A DNA stretch of 64,000 nucleotides, taken from assembly GCA_027943335.1 (NCBI GenBank), contig BSBK01000764.1:186001-250000 (forward strand), written 5' to 3'. A model generated the notes under the pieces. That model was not told the origin of the DNA and did not search any database. It saw only the letters and a program-made list of their open reading frames with translations. Position numbers and translations under genes: made by a program. Of the stretch, positions 55,401 through 61,400 are shown piece by piece. Within the stretch, counting starts at the first letter, position 1. Every line of letters begins with the position of its first letter. Source of the DNA: Chamaecyparis obtusa (taxonomy: Eukaryota; Streptophyta; Pinopsida; Cupressales; Cupressaceae).

Positions 55401-58400
55401 GCTATGTTTGGTCAACAACTTGTTTCCTAATACGTGTTGAAGCCTTGAGTCATGATTTGAAATGAATTTGATAGGATATTATGACTGATTTAAGTGTGTC
55501 TTCAGATTTGTTTCCTTGTCTTCAGAAGTCAGATTTCAATGAATATGCAAATTCCTTTTTTTTAGCTAAGTATTCCTCAATTTTTGTTGTCTTAGAATTC
55601 TATTTCAAGTGCCTAATTTTTTATTACTTTCAATGGATAGAATTCTTAAGTTAGGGCATGAAATTCATGGACTAATTCAAGGATTGTGAAGTCTAAAATC
55701 TGCTATTTTGTTTGAGTCCTTTAAAATCATACTGACTTCGAGCTTCGTGCAGAAATGGCAGAGCCAAAAGGATTTGCAGCAAGGACAGTGCTGACTAAGA
55801 GGCTGTCCAAAGACTTTTATCTAGAGTCCTTGATGTCATCCAGATGGGGAAAATTTTCAAATACCAATATGGAGCACCTTGATATGAGAGGATTGAGAAG
55901 GAGAATGTATGGACACAGGGATCACTTGTCTTCAAGGATAGTAGTTAATACGGTCAGGTGTGGACTCTATCAGGCAGCAGGATTCCCTGCAGCCATTCAG
56001 TGCAGCAAACTCATTGTTGAATGTGCAAAGAACTATGATCCAGACACTCGAACCATCAAGGCCAAAGGCAAAGTGTTTGCATTTCTAAATGAGGAGGCAA
56101 TAAGAGAGACCTTTGGGATACCCTACCACTTCGAAATGCAAGTTCGAACTAAGGAAGAAACTAAAAGACTATTTGATGCAAAACCTAATGCATGTATGGA
56201 CATCATTAACAAAAAATGGATCCATGAGCCAAGAAGACATCATTCCAAGAGTACAGTGACTTGATTTTCATGCTGAACAGGGTAATGGGGCCACCTCAAG
56301 GGGCTTTCTTTGATTCTTGGATGTTCTATTTCATATAAGAGATTGCCTTGGGATCAATTGGGCAGGGATAATAAGTGATAACCTAGATGCACAATTGAGA
56401 GACTTAAAAAAGACAAGACAGTTCTACATGAGTTCCTACATAATCTATCTATTGGCAAGGACTGTGTACTATCCAGGCCTCATATGTAGAGGCAAGATTG
56501 GAAATGGGAAAGACAAATTCAAAGTCTACGATTGTTATCCTGAATTGCAGCTACATAGAAAGGCAAACTATAGGAGGATTAATGATATCTTCACAATCAG
56601 TATCACTCACACTTTGCAAGGGGAGACATACAGGAGATTGTCCAAGGATGCAATTGCATTGATAGAGCAATATGGAAATTGGTACATCTAGTTCCCATCC
56701 AAGGATTTCCCTCAAAACCATATAGACTCCCTAGGTATCCCACGAATAAAATGGTTCTATTGGAGGTGGTTAGACAACTCTCAGAATTTGACCTCATACA
56801 GAAAGAGAAGCACAGACAAGGAATGCCTTCCTCCATTACTTTAGGGAAGATGCTTGAGTCTTGTCCATCCTTACAAGCAACCGGGACAGCTAGTCCAGAG
56901 ATACAATTTTATCAGCTTGGAACATATAAGGCAAGGAAAGATTTTGATCCATTCCGGAAAATTCAGATTCACAAAGGCATGAAGTACAAGCACAAGAAAG
57001 ACATAGAAGATTATTGGATGAATCTCATGGATGAAGAGGCAATAAGGAGGAAGATGTGGTCCAGAACGACATTGAGTTTCATGAGGAAGTGTGGTGTCTT
57101 CCCTATTCCCGACTAGGTCCAAGATGATGGGTGCATTATCCACCCCAACTATGAATATGAGAAGAACAAGTCAATTGAGCCCTCTAATTGGTCACTAAGG
57201 GAGGAACTTTCAGATTTAGGGATTCTGATGAGGGTGGTCAAGGATAGATCGAGGGCGTGGGTGGACAAGTAGATGAATAGGTTGATGAAATAGGGCATCA
57301 CCTTCACCTATGCAAGGATGCAAGGTGAAAAGTCTTCTTCAACGGATGATGAAGGAGCCACTAGCAACTCAGGATTGTGTCTTTAGGCTACAGGACAGAC
57401 TATAAAGAGAAAGAATAAGGAGGTAGGAACATCTTGAGCATCAAGTGACAAGACAACTAGTGTAGAATCTGGAGACAAAAGACAAAGGTCGGCCAAGCCT
57501 ACTCTTATCCTTGGTTCATCATCATCTAGGGAGGAAGGAACATAGACCATGGACAATGATTCAACGCAAGGTGGTGATACAGAAATCCTACCCCAAGATG
57601 GTCAAGAGGTAGCTTCATCCACACATTCGATACAACAGAACGCAGAGATATTGCCATCTTCCCCCACTGTGCACTTGGTAGTTGATTTAGGAGATGATAT
57701 GGGGCAGTCTAATCCCAACACTCAGGGGATGGAAGATGACCTTATTTTAACACTTAACGAATGTGATGAGGATGAACAGATGGAGTGTGGCTTGGATTTA
57801 TCCATAGTCCATGATTGGCTTAGAGACAGCTTGAAGAAGAGAAGGGTAGAAGAGATCCCCCCTATAGATGATATTGACACATTTCTTAATAGGATAGGGA
57901 GAGCAAGTGAATCTAGGCCAGCAAGGAAGGTTCACAAGATTAGTAGAGATGAGACAGGTACTCGCACTATACATTTGGCTACCCCCATTGAAGATAGGAA
58001 TGAAGACGAGATTTCTCCCCAGGATTACCATATCTCTTCATTCAATATTGGGCCAACAACTACAGATCAAGAATTTCAGGAATGCAGGGACAATGCAAGT
58101 GCTATAGAAGAGAGGATGGATAGGTTGATCAAAGAAAAGGAAGATCTTGAGACAAAAAATTTGATGAAGGAAATAATAAACAAATATGTGAATCCATCCA
58201 GACAGGAGGGTGCAACACTTGTTCCTTATGTTCCCACTTCTCAAGACTCACATTGTGCTTGCAACGTGGTAAGGAAATGGGCAAGGGATATCAGGGGGCA
58301 AGTAGAGTCTTTCGTTGCCAAAATGGTTCGAATATATGAAATGACCACTATGCTTATGGATAAAATGCAAGGATTAGAGGAGATGTTGGAGGAGTTTCAA

Positions 58401-61400
58401 CCCATCAAACAAAAGGTCATTCCTCGTCTCAAGGCATTGAGAGCTATCCCTACATCAATTTTGGTACAAGGAGTGATTGACAAGGGGAGTGCTTATGACT
58501 TTGGCCATTGGTATCTCTCATTGACTGCTAGGAAGACTACTTATGAGCATGCACGCATACAGTGTGGTGACATTCAGGATCCTATCTTAGGGATACGTTC
58601 AAGGGTTCTCATTGCAATCAAGGAGTTGCTTGGCCTTGGATTTGGAAGAGCTAATGGGGAAATTGGAGTTAGTTTATTTCACAGGTGTAGACTCTCTTGA
58701 GGAGAGTCACTTGAATGGTTTCCTCTCACTTATGCTTCCTATTAATGATCCACAACTACAGACTACAAATTGGGATGAAACATTAGGCACATGCATGGAA
58801 CAGTTAGAGATTATGGAGATGCAACATAGCAACCTTCCTAGTATTGACATGGAGGAACTTAAGGAAGTTTTTTAAGTTCATCAAGATTGTTAAAAGAGAG
58901 AAGGTGAATGGAGTGCACATCCTGGATGATGAGTTGTTCGATGATTAGCTGGTTCCCTCGCTTCCTATTGGTCCTCAAAATTTTGAATTTTCTCATTGGC
59001 TCTTTTGGTGGTGCTTCATTTCTATCGGCTACTTTTGGTTGCCCTAATTAGGGTTTGTAATGGATTAATCTGGGTCCTTGATTCAAAATCAATCTTGGTC
59101 GTTCATTGTAATTGGGGCTACTATATAAACCCCACCTCTCTCATTTGTAAAGGAGGTTGTTTTGGAGAATTGTTGCTAATGTAATGCCAAATTTGCTCTA
59201 GTTTTCATTGTTGTGTCCTACATGGTGAATTGTTTTGATCAAGTTTGCATTATTGCATAGTGACCTACATTCCTCACTTAGAATAGATTTTCATTCCAAG
59301 TTGTTAGAATAGAATTTGCTTCAAGTAGTTTAGTTGAATGAAAGTAATTGTGAATGTTTACTTGATTGACTCAACAAATCCGGGCCACTAGCCTCTTGTT
59401 GATGGTAAGAGTGCCTCGTGTGGTTAGCCGCTGAATGAAAATACTTAACTTCGATTAGTATTGAGTCTTTAGTTTGCATCCATTTGATGGGATTAGGGAA
59501 GAAATATTAATTTGAAAACCATTTAAGTCTACCATAGAAGCTTGCACTAGGTGGGTGGAGTTGTTGATAAAGCTACACCTAGTAGAGTCCAAGTCCATTC
59601 ACACATTCTTTGCATTCATTATTAAATAGGAGTAGATAGGATTGGAGGTTTAAGTTTAAGTTGAGAAGTCAAAAAAATTAAAAAACCAAAATATATTTTC
59701 ATTGTACATTGTAAGGCTAAATCATTAGAAGTGCGAGTAGTTGACAAATCTTGAATGAACTGGCGTAAGTCCCCTTAAGTGATAACCAACAATCACATCA
59801 TTTCAACTAAGCGAGTATCCACAGTAAAAGAACCTTGAAGCCACCTTGTGATCTTACTTTGCAGGCTTAGCATAAGAAGTGACCTCATATCAAGAGAGAG
59901 TTGAATATTTAATGTTTCACTTTGAAACATTGAGTGTTTGATTCTACAAGTTGTAGTGGAACAAAACTCACATCTTGTACAAAACTCACATCAACAAGAC
60001 CATTCATTTTGTTTGCACCCCTTAACAACAATCCATTAATGAGTGCCCATGGCAAAATAATCAGTTTTGTAATTGGATATTATTTATGATTCCACATATA
60101 TCTGAATTTTCAAGGGTCATTTATAATAGTTGCAATATTATATATATAGATCGATAGATGTTTGTGGGTTTTTAATCACTGTTCTCAATTTACATATTAT
60201 TTCGTATTCTACTCTTACCTCAATATTGGCAAAAAAAATACAAAAAAATTTAAAAAATTGAAGGGAGGTTGTTACATGTTATCATTTTATCAAAGAAAGA
60301 TCTTACCAACAAATAGGGTTTCAATTAACAGATTTTAATGCAGCCTCGTGACAGACAAATAAGATTATAAAAGAGAATGAGGAAACTTGCAAGAACAGGG
60401 TGAAGCAATCAAAGAGAGAAATTGGTGATTAAAGTAAACAAGCTCTAATAGATGAGGAAAAGGCTAATATTCAATCTAGTGTTATCATTAATTAAAGTTA
60501 TGGACAACAACAGATAATGACTCTTATGGCCCAATTGTTAGAAAGAATGCAAAATTTAAATACTCTTAAGACCTTCCAAATTTCTCACAAGTGTAAAAAT
60601 TAGTACTACCAAAATTAATAGAATGGCTATTGGTTCTACATCTAGACCTTTCCAACTTAAACTTTTGCAAAGGGAAGTAGAACTTAAACAAGAGAAACAA
60701 AAGAATCAGTAAGGAAACAGTTTTGCAGCTTACTTTGATGAATACAGGAAGCTTGGTCCAGCATTTCGTCCAGAGATGTCACTCACAATTTTTTTAAATC
60801 TTAGGACAAAAATGGACAGAAGAATAATAAGAGGCAAATTGCAAATCGACCTCATAGACACCTACAAGTCAAATTGGATAAGGCAACCATTCCTTCTTAT
60901 GATAGATTGAGCAAGTGTATAGTTCATGTTCTAGTGAAAAAATGAGACATACTTTTCAGTTAACCAAATGTATAAATAACAAGACATCAAATCTACTATT
61001 ATATAATGATGCATATGATGCATAGCACTATATGGATATGATGCTTAAGCCTTTGTTGATCGAGCACTTGTTCATTGATATTAAATGTTTATGCCTAGTG
61101 ATTTGGTTAAACACAGCCACGATGTAATACAAGCACTCAAAAATCATCTCCAACAAGCTTAGAATCAAAAATAATTATATACAAATTTGAACCATACAAA
61201 GGCATCATTTGAAGTTAGAGACTTGGTTTTCCTAATATTCTACCCATACAAGTAATCTTCCATCAAGAGACAGTGCTGAGAAACTGAAACCTAGATTTTT
61301 TTGACCTTACAAGATTGCCAGGAGAATTGAAGAAGTTGCTTATCAACTAGAATTGTCAAAAAACAGCAAGATCCACAATGTTTTCCATGTTTCATGCCTG

